From positions 558,001 to 622,000 of the forward strand of contig NZ_CP034450.1 of assembly GCF_003952505.1 (NCBI RefSeq): a stretch of DNA of 64,000 bases. The letters are read 5' to 3'. The notes beneath the pieces are model-generated. The model searched no databases and had not been told where the DNA came from. It saw only the letters and a list, made by a program, of their open reading frames with translations. Positions 26,886-35,125 of the stretch are shown here, one piece after another. A program made the position numbers and the translations under genes. The stretch comes from Mesorhizobium sp. M4B.F.Ca.ET.058.02.1.1 (GTDB lineage Bacteria > Pseudomonadota > Alphaproteobacteria > Rhizobiales > Rhizobiaceae). The stretch's first letter is position 1, and each line of letters opens with the position of its first letter.

Positions 26886-27617
26886 CTAGCGCCCTGTCTT
26901 CAGGATGTGCGTAGCCTTCGCGGCGATTGCCGCGTCAAGCGCCTGCCAGTTGCCGAGAAACTCTCGGGGAAAGCGGTAGGTGAGGCTGAGGCCGTCGCCG
27001 ACATGGATGTCGCGCTCGCAGGGCGCCAGCGATTCCTCCGCGCTCGGTCCGCTCAGGCAGCGGGCAACGAAAGGATCCTTGCCCGGGCGGGCGGCGACAG
27101 CAAGTACCTCGTTGAGATAACCTGACTTCTCGGTGAAGCCATAAAGCGTCGTGCCGCCCGGCCCCGAGGTGCCGGGCTGGACGATCAGCGCGCTGTAGAT
27201 CGGGGCGAGGCGGCCGCTCATGTCGCGCGACATCATCTGTTGCTCGAAGGACAGGAACACGATGTTCTTGCGTTCGCCCTTGTGGTTGAAGTCGTCGCGC
27301 GCGGCGGTGCTGTAGCCGTCCAGTTCGGGATAGCGCATGTAGAGGTCGAGACGCGAGGCGATGCCGTCGCGCCGTGCCTGCTCGAAGCGAATGAAATTGG
27401 CTGGCACGGCAATGACATTGTTGCCGATCACGACTTCATGGACGGTCGTGTCGTCAGTGTAGCCGGCCATGGCGATCGAGCGTCCCACCCACTTGCCGCC
27501 GAGGCTGATTGCCACCGACAGCAGCGCCAGCGCCGCGAAGGTATAGAAGACCCGCTTCATCAGCGTGGAATCGACAACCTCGAATTCCGGGCCATTGACT
27601 GTCGCAACCTGCTTCAT
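26886..27617 (-). CDS. Conserved membrane-anchored protein
   Basis: A 243-residue protein with one N-terminal hydrophobic helix (about 24-42) and a large, probably periplasmic domain. The domain contains NVIAVPANFIRFEQARRDG, LDLYMRYPELDGYS, GYLNEVLAVAARPG, and a cysteine pair (RCLSGP...APCERD) that could form a disulfide. GGGGAAG precedes the ATG at 27617. The family resembles uncharacterised rhizobial proteins; no function can be given. Confidence 0.75.
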   Translation of the reverse strand: MKQVATVNGPEFEVVDSTLMKRVFYTFAALALLSVAISLGGKWVGRSIAMAGYTDDTTVHEVVIGNNVIAVPANFIRFEQARRDGIASRLDLYMRYPELDGYSTAARDDFNHKGERKNIVFLSFEQQMMSRDMSGRLAPIYSALIVQPGTSGPGGTTLYGFTEKSGYLNEVLAVAARPGKDPFVARCLSGPSAEESLAPCERDIHVGDGLSLTYRFPREFLGNWQALDAAIAAKATHILKTGR

Positions 27618-27744
27618 CGCTTCCCCGTTACCTCGGCCGCCTGACATCCCGGATGTCCCCTGGCGGCACACATGGCGCGGCATGGCACTTGCAGCGCGCC
27701 TGTCGGGCGCGACTGTGCGACGTCATGGTAAAAGGAAGGTAAAG

Positions 27745-28089
27745 ATGGGTGCTGTGGAGCTCTGGCTCTTTACTTTCGCGGTCGGCCTCACCGCTAGCGG
27801 CATGGCCGGATCGACGATGGAACTGGCTTGCGGCCGACGGCTTGCCTTCACTGAACCCTACGTGTCGCCTTCACATATACTGCGATCGCTGGCCGCGACG
27901 GCATGCGCTGGACCCTTCATGCTCGCCAACGATGCGCTGGATGCCCACAGACGGGGCCGCATCACCATGCTTGCGCTGATTTCCTGCGGCTGCACGACGA
28001 TAGCCTGGACGCTGGCGCTGGGTATCGTCCTGCTCGCCATTGCATCCTGGGCGACCGGTCTCCTAGGGTCGGCTCACTTCCCAGCGTGA
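27745..28089 (+). CDS. Four-helix membrane protein of unknown function
   Basis: A 114-residue hydrophobic protein with about three to four helices (5-25, 50-66, 78-102), starting MGAVELWLFTFAVGLTASGM. GGAAGG before the ATG at 27745 supports this start. It resembles small uncharacterised rhizobial membrane proteins (possibly DUF6949), but I am not certain. It is 19 nt upstream of the gamma-carbonic anhydrase gene on the same strand. Confidence 0.6.
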   Translation: MGAVELWLFTFAVGLTASGMAGSTMELACGRRLAFTEPYVSPSHILRSLAATACAGPFMLANDALDAHRRGRITMLALISCGCTTIAWTLALGIVLLAIASWATGLLGSAHFPA

Positions 28090-28108
28090 GACGATTCGGA
28101 GACGGACA

Positions 28109-28636
28109 ATGCCGACCTATACGATCGACGGAAAGGCTCCCACCTTCGAGGACGCCGACAGCAACTGGATCGCGCCGGACGCGACGCTGATCGGCGACAT
28201 CAGCATCGGCCGCGATGCCGGCTTCTGGTTCGGTGTCGTCATCCGCGGCGACAACGAGCCGATCACCGTCGGCGCCGAGACCAATGTCCAGGAGCATACG
28301 GTGATGCACACCGATCCGGGCTTTCCGCTGACTATCGGCACGGGCTGCACGATCGGCCACCGGGCGCTGCTGCATGGCTGCACGATCGGCGACAACAGCC
28401 TGATCGGCATGGGCGCCATCGTGCTCAACGGGGCAAGGATCGGCAGGAACTCGCTGGTCGGCGCCGGCGCACTGGTTACCGAGGGCAAGGTCTTTCCCGA
28501 CAATTCGCTGATCGTCGGCTCGCCCGCCCGCGTGGTGCGGGAACTTGACGAAGCGGCCGTCGCCAGGCTGCGCGGCTCGGCGGCGCACTACGTCGCAAAC
28601 GGCAAGCGCTTCAAGGCCGGGCTGAAGAAGGCCTGA
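28109..28636 (+). CDS. Gamma-class carbonic anhydrase family protein
   Basis: A 175-residue left-handed beta-helix protein of hexapeptide repeats with the gamma-CA signature: FWFGVVIRGDNEPI, NVQEHTVMHTDPG, IGHRALLHGCTIGDN (metal-binding His residues) and GIGA-like GMGAIVLNGA. Members are trimeric, zinc or iron dependent; many related proteins bind acyl-CoA instead, so activity is not proven. Confidence 0.9.
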   Translation: MPTYTIDGKAPTFEDADSNWIAPDATLIGDISIGRDAGFWFGVVIRGDNEPITVGAETNVQEHTVMHTDPGFPLTIGTGCTIGHRALLHGCTIGDNSLIGMGAIVLNGARIGRNSLVGAGALVTEGKVFPDNSLIVGSPARVVRELDEAAVARLRGSAAHYVANGKRFKAGLKKA

Positions 28637-28667
28637 GTCCGCGACAGGTGGCGGGCATTGGCATCTC

Positions 28668-29231
28668 TCAGTGTTCATCCCGGCCAGCAGGCTTATCCAG
28701 CGCCCCGCGCAGCAATGCGGCGCCGGTTTCAAAGCCGGCATCGTCCGCTTCCTCCAGCGCCGTCGAACAATCATCGATGCGGGTCCTGAGCGCCGGGTCC
28801 GCGCCGGCCGCGAGAAGCAGGCGTATCGCCTCTACATCACGCATCGCCACCGCGTAGTGAAGCGGCGTCCAGTCGTTGACGCCGCGCATGTCGGGATCGG
28901 CGCCATGCTCGATGAGGGTACGGATGACGTCGTGCCTGTCTCGCCGCTCGGTCGACAGCGCTGCGATGATGGAAGGGAACCCGGCATGGTCCGCATAGTT
29001 CGGATTCGAGCCCGCCTCGATCAGCGCCGAGATGAAGGCAAGCGGGCTCCAGTAGATCGCGTACTCCAGCGGGTGGCCAAGGCCGAGCTCGAACGGCATG
29101 CGTTCGTCGAACCAGCGCGGCGCGCCGCCCAGGGCCGTGCCGAGAACCTCAAAGTCGCCGGCTTTGAAGGCATCGTCGATGGCCTTGAACAGCCGATGAC
29201 GCTCACACCGGTCGTCGGGGATCTCCAGCAT
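28668..29231 (-). CDS. Ankyrin repeat protein
   Basis: A 187-residue cytoplasmic protein without signal peptide. About four ankyrin repeats are visible: FKAIDDAFKAGDFEVLGTAL, WSPLAFISALIEAGSNPN, DVIRTLIEHGADPDMRG and DWTPLHYAVAMRDVEAIRLL. A role in protein-protein binding is likely; the partner is unknown. The ATG at 29231 is chosen over a TTG at 29246. Confidence 0.85.
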   Translation of the reverse strand: MLEIPDDRCERHRLFKAIDDAFKAGDFEVLGTALGGAPRWFDERMPFELGLGHPLEYAIYWSPLAFISALIEAGSNPNYADHAGFPSIIAALSTERRDRHDVIRTLIEHGADPDMRGVNDWTPLHYAVAMRDVEAIRLLLAAGADPALRTRIDDCSTALEEADDAGFETGAALLRGALDKPAGRDEH

Positions 29232-29324
29232 GGCTCTGATCCGCAATGATTGACCATATTGCTCTCAATCACCCCAGGCGCAAAGCCATTGTCGACCGGA
29301 GTGCTGCGCACCGCCAGAAATGGC

Positions 29325-29353
29325 GGAGCCGGCCCGGGGACAGGGCCGGCTCC
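29325..29353. other. Perfect 11-bp GC hairpin
   Basis: GGAGCCGGCCC pairs with GGGCCGGCTCC around a 7-nt loop. No T tract follows on either strand, so it is not a standard terminator. It lies in the 271-nt gap between the ankyrin gene start and the BTLCP gene end. A second weaker hairpin with a short T-rich tail occurs near 29409-29440; nothing coding is seen there. Confidence 0.55.
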
Positions 29354-29502
29354 TAAAACCCGGTCGTTGGGGACGGGGAGGGTGGGGACTCGACCGGGCT
29401 TTCTCCCTAAGCGCGCGGCGTGGATGCTACGCGCTTAATCTCTTTGTGCATGCCGCTGCCCCAAAATCGCTGCGCTGCTTTCGGGCGGCGTGCTTCGGCG
29501 GC

Positions 29503-30108
29503 CTAGCGGACGCTGGCGACCGCGTCCTCGCGGCCGTCATTGATCGTCACCCAAACGCCCGAATTCTCCGTCGACTGGCGCTTGAGGTAGGTGTAGTCGG
29601 TGTCGGTCCAGGCCAGCACCTTGGGTTGAAGATTGTCGAGGATGAACTCGCCAAGGCTGGTGCGCACGGTGAGCACCGCATGGCCGTCGCCGTTCGGCTG
29701 CCGCGCCACCGTCATCAGCAGGTCGCCGGCCGGCACGCCGATGTTCATCAGCGCGCGGCGCTTTTCCAGCGCGTAGTCCTCGCAGTCGCCAAAGCCGTTG
29801 TCGGGGTAGGACCAGACCTCTTCCTTGCCCCACATCTCCATGTCGGTGCGCGGCGTGATCCTGGTGTTGACGGAATTGTTGATGTTGACGATGGCCGCCC
29901 ACAGCTTGCGGGTCAGTTCGATCGGCGCCTGCTTCGGCGTCCGTTCCTTGCATTCCTGCGGAAGCTTCTGGCAGAATTCGTAGTGGCCGACCGGCTGGGT
30001 AGTGCGACCGCCCGTGTGCATGAAAGCCGGTCCCGCATATGCCGTTGCCCAAGCGGAAAGCTGCATCGCCATTGCCATGAGCAACAGCTTGCCCCTCGTC
30101 TTCTTCAT
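29503..30108 (-). CDS. BTLCP transglutaminase-like cysteine protease
   Basis: A 201-residue exported protein with a signal peptide (MKKTRGKLLLMAMAMQLSAW...AYA). The bacterial transglutaminase-like cysteine peptidase fold carries the catalytic Cys in GFGDCEDYALEK, His in DGHAVLTVRT and Asp in FILDNLQ. LapG, the periplasmic protease that releases the LapA adhesin under cyclic-di-GMP control, belongs to this family. Here a tandem PilZ gene lies directly upstream on the same strand. GGAG nine bases before the ATG at 30108 sets the start. Confidence 0.88.
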   Translation of the reverse strand: MKKTRGKLLLMAMAMQLSAWATAYAGPAFMHTGGRTTQPVGHYEFCQKLPQECKERTPKQAPIELTRKLWAAIVNINNSVNTRITPRTDMEMWGKEEVWSYPDNGFGDCEDYALEKRRALMNIGVPAGDLLMTVARQPNGDGHAVLTVRTSLGEFILDNLQPKVLAWTDTDYTYLKRQSTENSGVWVTINDGREDAVASVR

Positions 30109-30313
30109 TGTTTTAGTCTCCCCGTTTGAGGAGACCATCTCATGACCGGATTTATTTGACGCAAAAACCCGAAGTAGACATTGAGTAAAACGCCAAGAGA
30201 ATAAGCATAAAATTTGAATTAGTTTGAACTAAAATTCTTACGGCCCTTCGTCGGCCAGGATCTGACGAGCCGACCGTGTCATGCGCAGGGGCAATTCCGG
30301 TCGTGTGGGGCGC
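30109..30313. other. AT-rich intergenic leader upstream of the BTLCP gene
   Basis: The segment around 30155-30245 is strikingly AT-rich for this genome and contains no ORF. It likely carries the promoter of the BTLCP gene. I could not define a convincing -35/-10 pair. Confidence 0.3.
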
Positions 30314-30345
30314 GAAAAAACAAAACCGGCCGCGATGGGCCGGTT
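30314..30345 (-). terminator. Rho-independent terminator of the tandem PilZ gene
   Basis: On the minus strand AACCGGCC and GGCCGGTT form an 8-bp stem with a 6-nt loop (plus-strand 30324-30345), then TTTGTTTTTT. It lies 28 nt after the PilZ gene stop and so separates that gene from the BTLCP gene. Confidence 0.8.
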
Positions 30346-30372
30346 CAGCTGCTGGTCTCGCGGGCCCGTTGC

Positions 30373-30990
30373 TCAGGCGCGCGGCGTGTTGAACTCGGAA
30401 TCCAGGGTTTCCGGCCGCTGGATGACGGCGAATTCGACAGCGACACCATCCTCGAAATGACGCACCACCTGGCCGCGCATCGTGCCCAGCATGATCTGCA
30501 CGCCGATCGCCGGCTTGACGTCGATCTCGACCGCGGCGCCCGAGAGCGACAGGTCGATGATGCGACACTGGTACTGGCGCCCGTCGGTGAGCTGGAGCAC
30601 GCTCATCGGATTGCGCGGCGCGACGCGTTCGTGGCGGCGGTCTTCCGGCAGGTCGAGCTCGTGCTTGTTGGCAAGCCAGGTCAGCTGCGCGGCAAGCTTG
30701 TCCTTCTTGCGGTCCGAGGCGATGACGGTCATGGCGAAACCGTCCTGCGAGGTGCGGGTCACCACACCCTCGACGCGGCCGATGTGATCGATATAGGCGA
30801 TGACCTTCTCACCCGGCATGCCGACGCGCTCGGTTCGAAGTGCGACGTTGCCCGGCGACATGTCGATCACCTGGCACGGGTGCTCGGTGCGGTCCTCCAG
30901 CATGAAGCGCCCGTAGATCTTGACGCGGACGCGCTGAAAATTACGCCTTTCGGCGCGGGACGGCGCAAAGTCGACCGCCGTTGACCTCAT
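30373..30990 (-). CDS. Tandem PilZ domain protein
   Basis: A 205-residue protein with two PilZ domains. Domain 1 (about 12-100) has RRNFQRVRVK and DMSPGNVAL, where Asn replaces the last Gly of the D/N-x-S-x-x-G motif. Domain 2 (about 115-200) has RRHERVAPR and IDLSLSGAAVEI, an intact motif. Domain 2 is therefore the likely cyclic-di-GMP binder. It stands between a PAS-domain gene upstream and a BTLCP protease gene downstream, all on the minus strand. Confidence 0.88.
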   Translation of the reverse strand: MRSTAVDFAPSRAERRNFQRVRVKIYGRFMLEDRTEHPCQVIDMSPGNVALRTERVGMPGEKVIAYIDHIGRVEGVVTRTSQDGFAMTVIASDRKKDKLAAQLTWLANKHELDLPEDRRHERVAPRNPMSVLQLTDGRQYQCRIIDLSLSGAAVEIDVKPAIGVQIMLGTMRGQVVRHFEDGVAVEFAVIQRPETLDSEFNTPRA

Positions 30991-31118
30991 GACTGCCTAC
31001 ACCCCGTTGGCATTCCCCGCGTCAATGCGAGGAATTTCACCGGGAAAACTACAACAATGGAGGTTAACAAAGGGGAAAAGTGGACCCCCTTCGCAGTCGA
31101 TCCGAATGCTGGAGGTGG

Positions 31119-31757
31119 CTACTCGCCGCGCCCGCCCTCGAACACCACCAGATGGCGGATGCGACGCGCGCGGCCGAGTGCCGGAAACGTTTCTGGCGGA
31201 TCGAACTCTGAAGGCACAAGCGAGGGAACATTGATGGCAGGCCGGTTCTTCAGGAACATCGGCTCCTTGTCCGGATCGACGACGCGGATCGAATCGATCA
31301 GCGCGTCGGTGATCGGGTCGGCACCCAGCCAGAATGGTCTTTCGGCGGCGCTGATGACACCCAGGCAGCGCGGATTCTCGACGCCGCCGTCGAGCGGCAG
31401 GGCAAGCAGTTCGAACTTGTTGGATCGGCCGTTTCCACTGAAGCCCTCATAGGTGATCAGCACCACGGATTTCTGCTCGAAAACGCCGTGGACCAGCCGC
31501 GAGACAAGCCGCTGGTCCTTCTCGCGCCACAGCGAGGGGAAGGAGAACCCCTTCAGTTCGCGACCATAGGAGGCGCAAAGCCTGGTGCCGGCCAGCCGGA
31601 ACACGGCCTCGCCGCGCGTATCCCTTTCCAGGATGAATGTGTCGGCCAAAAGCGACTTGATGTCGGCGGGCTCCACTTCCGAACGCTTCGGGGCGGGGCG
31701 CCCATCACGCAGCTGGTTCCAATATTGGAACAGCGTGATCGATCCGTTCTGGTTCAT
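31119..31757 (-). CDS. PAS_5 family protein
   Basis: A 212-residue protein resembling the PAS_5 family of Alphaproteobacteria. The start NGSITLFQYWNQLRDGRPAP and the segments FILERDTRGEAVFRLAGTRL, CASYGRELKGFSF and LITYEGFSGNGRSNKFELLALPL fit a single PAS fold. No output domain is attached, so it probably acts by protein contact. The ATG at 31757 begins the conserved part. Confidence 0.82.
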   Translation of the reverse strand: MNQNGSITLFQYWNQLRDGRPAPKRSEVEPADIKSLLADTFILERDTRGEAVFRLAGTRLCASYGRELKGFSFPSLWREKDQRLVSRLVHGVFEQKSVVLITYEGFSGNGRSNKFELLALPLDGGVENPRCLGVISAAERPFWLGADPITDALIDSIRVVDPDKEPMFLKNRPAINVPSLVPSEFDPPETFPALGRARRIRHLVVFEGGRGE

Positions 31758-32411
31758 TGTGTGCTCTTTCGCGCAAACTGTCTTTTCATGTCCCATCGGC
31801 GAACAGACAGGGCGCCCTCCGATGACCTACATGCGTTGCGGAGCAGGATGCGTGCCAGCATCGTTAACACTTGTTCACGGGTCGGGGACGTTAAGGTTAA
31901 CAAGTCGTTTACGTTGCGGCCGAGCCCCGCCTGTGGCACACCAAAACCACTCCAGAAGCGGTCGTTTCGCGACGATCGGCAGCACTTCGGTCAAGAGTTT
32001 CGGGGAGCAGGGGCTCGACCGGCCGTTCAAGGGGGAACCTTGGACGGCTTCTTTTTTGATTCGCGCATGCAGCGATTCGCGGCCTCTCGACAGGCGACAG
32101 CGTGATCCCGTTAACCGAAGCGCGTTCGTGCCGGAACGTTGCAGCAAGCTGGCGTGGCGACCTGAACCGGTCATTGCGTACTGCCCCTGTCCGCGGGTCT
32201 CTTCGTCTAGGCCCTCCTGCAAGGGCGGCGCGCATCTGGTCTCCACGGCGGCAGCAACATTTGCCAACGACGCGCTTCGAAAGAGAATAATCTGCGTTCC
32301 GGGCGGTTCCGCCGCCGCTGTACCTTTCGCGAATTCGCTCATCGAGGCGCGACGGCGGCGATCCCGCGGTCCGGAGACGTGCCTTGTCGGCGTTACTCCT
32401 GGGGAATTCTC
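31758..32411. promoter_or_regulatory. 654-nt divergent intergenic region with two GTTAAC sites
   Basis: No convincing gene is seen; the ORFs here are Arg/Ser/Pro-rich random frames. An AT-rich spot holds two GTTAAC palindromes (31863-31868 and 31896-31901), 33 bp apart, with an extra TTAA between them. ACTTGTT (31869-31875) and AACAAGT (31899-31905) form an inverted repeat. This lies about 110-150 nt upstream of the PAS gene start and could be an operator or CtrA-like half-site cluster. The right part leads into the sugar-binding protein gene. Confidence 0.35.
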
Positions 32412-33455
32412 ATGAAGACTTCTATTCTCGGATTATTTACTGCCGGCCTGCTTGCCTGCGCCGTACCGGTTGGGGCGGCACACGCCGCCGGGGTCGCCGG
32501 TGCTCCAGCGCCCTTCGACAAGGGCGGCGTGAAGGTGGCGCTCGTCACCTTCATCTCGGCCGGCGATTTCTTCCAGGCCTATCAGGCCGGTGCGGCGAAA
32601 CAGGCGAAAGCGCTCGACATCGACCTGCAGATCTTTTCCGGCCGGCAGGATGCGGCCGCGCAACGCGACCAGATAGAGCAGGCGATCAATCTCGGCGTCC
32701 AGGCCATCATCATCGACCACGGCCAGCCCGAAGCGCTGAAGGACGTTGCACAGAAGGCGCTCGATGCCGGCATCAAGGTCGTCGCCTTCGACGTCAATCT
32801 CGACAATCCGAAGATCCCGCAGGTCGAACAATCCGACCACGAGCTCGCCAAGGCAGCGCTCGGCCAGGCGCTCAAGGACAATGGCGCATCGTTCCAGGCG
32901 GGCTATGTCTATGTAGCGGGTTTCGCGCCGCTCGATCGTCGCAACGAAATCTGGGACGAGGTCAAGAAGGCCAATCCAGGCATTGTCGAGAAGGCGCGCT
33001 GGGGCACGGTCAACGACACGACCGCGGTGTCGACCGCCGATCAGACCAAGGCGGCGTTCCAGGCCAATCCCGATATCAGCGTTGTCTTCGCCCCCTATGA
33101 CGAGTTCGCGCGCGGGGTGAAGCTCGCCACCGACGAACTCGGCATTTCGAGCAAGGTGAAGATCTATTCGGCCGACGTGTCCACCGCCGATATCACCGAG
33201 ATCACCGCGGAACGAAGCCCGTGGATGGCCACGGCAGCCACCAATCCGGCCGTCGTCGGCGCGGTTTCGGTGCGGGCTGCGGCCAAGCTGATCGCCGGCG
33301 AGGATCCGGGCCACAACATCGTCGTCAAGCCGGTGCTGCTGACCCAGGAAGAACTGCGCAAGAACGGCATCAAGACGGTCGAGGACCTCGACGCCAAGCT
33401 TCCGGCCTTTGGCCAGAGCGACGCGGCCGCCGCCAGCTGGATCCCATCCAACTGA
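32412..33455 (+). CDS. Periplasmic sugar-binding protein of an ABC importer
   Basis: A 347-residue protein with a signal peptide (about 1-25, ending AAHA). The type I periplasmic binding fold of the ribose/xylose-binding family follows: VKVALVTFISAGDFFQAYQAGAAKQA, QRDQIEQAINLGVQAIIID, VFAPYDEFARGVKLA. It would deliver a sugar to the permease/ATPase encoded nearby (35172-37714), although those genes run in the opposite direction. The actual ligand is unknown. GGGGA precedes the ATG. Confidence 0.9.
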   Translation: MKTSILGLFTAGLLACAVPVGAAHAAGVAGAPAPFDKGGVKVALVTFISAGDFFQAYQAGAAKQAKALDIDLQIFSGRQDAAAQRDQIEQAINLGVQAIIIDHGQPEALKDVAQKALDAGIKVVAFDVNLDNPKIPQVEQSDHELAKAALGQALKDNGASFQAGYVYVAGFAPLDRRNEIWDEVKKANPGIVEKARWGTVNDTTAVSTADQTKAAFQANPDISVVFAPYDEFARGVKLATDELGISSKVKIYSADVSTADITEITAERSPWMATAATNPAVVGAVSVRAAAKLIAGEDPGHNIVVKPVLLTQEELRKNGIKTVEDLDAKLPAFGQSDAAAASWIPSN

Positions 33456-33521
33456 TCTCTTCTCCCTCGCCTCGGGGGAGAAAAGAAATTGCCTGAAAGC
33501 TTGGCTCCCCTTTATTCGCCT

Positions 33522-33558
33522 GAGCGGTTCACTGTTTCACGGAACCAGTGAACCGCTC
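33522..33558 (+). terminator. 12-bp palindrome with T-rich tail after the binding-protein gene
   Basis: GAGCGGTTCACT and AGTGAACCGCTC form a perfect 12-bp stem with a 13-nt loop, followed by TATCTCTTTGTTTT. Position 67 nt after the sugar-binding protein stop suits a rho-independent terminator on the plus strand. Confidence 0.6.
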
Positions 33559-33575
33559 TATCTCTTTGTTTTGAC

Positions 33576-33619
33576 GCAATTCCGGACGGAAAACCGTTTC
33601 ACACTTTTCCTGGAATTGC
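33576..33619. repeat. 44-bp hairpin repeat, copy 2
   Basis: Same architecture as 24849-24892 (GCAATTCC...GGAAAA...TTTTCC...GGAATTGC) with a two-base loop change. It ends 6 nt beyond the stop of the leftward ThiS-like gene. Confidence 0.85.
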
Positions 33620-33625
33620 CCTAAC

Positions 33626-33919
33626 CTAACCGCCGCTGATTGCCGTCAGGATAAAAACCTCGGTGCCGGGCGCGAGCCTGGTTTCAAGGGTCGCTCTCTC
33701 GCCATCGACGAAGACGTTCATATGGCGGCGGATCGCTGGGCGGGAATCGCAGATTCGGTCGCGCATGCCGGGCCAGCGCGCGTCCAGCCCGTCGATCATT
33801 TCCTTCGTGGTCGAGGCCGGCAGTTCGACCCGGCGCGGCGCGCCAGGAAACAGGTCGATGAGCACGCCCGGGAGCCGCGCGACGACAAGGGGCACACTGT
33901 CGGCGGTGGCGTTCGACAT
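33626..33919 (-). CDS. MoaD/ThiS-like ubiquitin-fold protein
   Basis: A 97-residue beta-grasp protein ending in the diagnostic Gly-Gly (FILTAISGG). In MoaD and ThiS this end is adenylated and thiocarboxylated for sulfur transfer. No molybdopterin or thiamine genes lie near; instead it starts 8 nt after the BNR-propeller gene. The role may be sulfur transfer or protein conjugation with a non-standard partner. Its AMP-forming E1-like activator is not in the window. Confidence 0.82.
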   Translation of the reverse strand: MSNATADSVPLVVARLPGVLIDLFPGAPRRVELPASTTKEMIDGLDARWPGMRDRICDSRPAIRRHMNVFVDGERATLETRLAPGTEVFILTAISGG

Positions 33920-33927
33920 TTGCGTTA

Positions 33928-35007
33928 CTAGCCCACCACCATCGCCTCGACGGACAGGATCGCGGGCAGATGCTGAGCGATCTCCGACCAGTTTTCGCCT
34001 TCGTTGGCACTGGCGAAAAGCGAGCCGCCGCTGGTGCCGAAATAGACGCCGGCCGGCTCGAGGCTGTCGGTCGCCATAGCTTGCCGCAACACGCCTGCGT
34101 AGCAGTTCTCCTGCGGCAGGCCCTTGCGCTCGTCCATCCAGGTGGCGCCCGCATCCTCAGTCTTCCAGACCGCCGCCTTCGCGTCCGGCACATAGCGGCC
34201 GGCACTGTCGCCATTGAGCGGCAGAAGGAAGAGCGTGTCGGCGTCGCGCGGATGCGTGGCCGCAGGAAATCCGAAGGTCGAGGGAAGGCCCTTCTCGATG
34301 CTCTGCCAGTTCTTGCCGCCGTCGTCGGAGCGGTACATGCCGCAATGGTTCTGCTGGTAGAGCCGATCGGGCTTGCCGGGCGCCATCACCAGGCAGTGCA
34401 CGCACTGGCCGAACTCTGGATAGTTTTGTCCTTCGGGGAGGAAGTCGGCGCGGGTGCCGCGGTTGCGCGGCTCCCACGTCTGGCCGCCGTCCCAGGTGTA
34501 GAACACGCCCGCGGACGAGATGCCCACCCAGATCTGCTCCTTGTCCCTGGGGTGCGTGACGATGGAATGAAGGATGAGGCCGGCGCCTCCCGGGGTCCAG
34601 TCCTTGCGGCTTGGGTGACGCTGCAGGCCCTCGATGTGGCTCCAGGTGGCGCCGTCGTCGTCGGAGCGAAACAGGCCGGCCGGCTGCACGCCGGCATAGA
34701 GGCTGCCGTTGCGCCTGGCGAGGCTCCATACCGCTTTGATCGGTTCCTCGCCAGCCTCGTAGGCCAAGCCCTCGCTGGAATGCGTCCAGGTCTCGCCAAG
34801 GTCGTCCGACTTCCAGACCGCCGGACCGAACCACTCGTTGCCGCCGGCGCCGTAGATCGCGCCGGTCTCGGGGTCGCCGACGACATGGTTCATAGGCCAG
34901 TGCTCGCAAAACGGACCGCGCAGCTTCCACGACCCGCGCTTGCCATTGCTCTCGGCGATGAAGGCGCCTTTTTTCGTGCCGATGAGGACCAGGACTTTTT
35001 CCGGCAT
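33928..35007 (-). CDS. BNR/sialidase-like beta-propeller protein
   Basis: A 359-residue protein of repeated Asp-box-like units: SDDLGETWTHSSEG, SDDDGATWSHIEG, TWDGGQTWEPRNRG, SDDGGKNWQSIEKG, TEDAGATWMDERKG. These S/T-x-D-x-G-x-x-W motifs mark sialidase/YCF48-type propellers. Catalytic sialidase residues (Arg triad, Tyr-Glu) are not evident and there is no signal peptide, so it is probably a cytoplasmic non-enzymatic propeller. A strong GGAGGAG precedes the ATG at 35007. It is operonic with the ThiS-like gene. Confidence 0.85.
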   Translation of the reverse strand: MPEKVLVLIGTKKGAFIAESNGKRGSWKLRGPFCEHWPMNHVVGDPETGAIYGAGGNEWFGPAVWKSDDLGETWTHSSEGLAYEAGEEPIKAVWSLARRNGSLYAGVQPAGLFRSDDDGATWSHIEGLQRHPSRKDWTPGGAGLILHSIVTHPRDKEQIWVGISSAGVFYTWDGGQTWEPRNRGTRADFLPEGQNYPEFGQCVHCLVMAPGKPDRLYQQNHCGMYRSDDGGKNWQSIEKGLPSTFGFPAATHPRDADTLFLLPLNGDSAGRYVPDAKAAVWKTEDAGATWMDERKGLPQENCYAGVLRQAMATDSLEPAGVYFGTSGGSLFASANEGENWSEIAQHLPAILSVEAMVVG

Positions 35008-35125
35008 TTTCTCCTCCCGTTGCATACCTACCATCAAGGACGGCGGAGCGCGGGCCTAGCCGACAGGGTCAGAGACTTTTTTGCAGTCTAACCCCGTCGA
35101 GGCCAAAGTGAGAAGATATGCCGCC

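Noticed and set aside
31875..32342. 155-residue ORF upstream of the sugar-binding protein gene
   Set aside because: Composition is Arg/Ser/Pro-rich with no motif or ribosome binding site, and the overlapping frames on both strands look the same.
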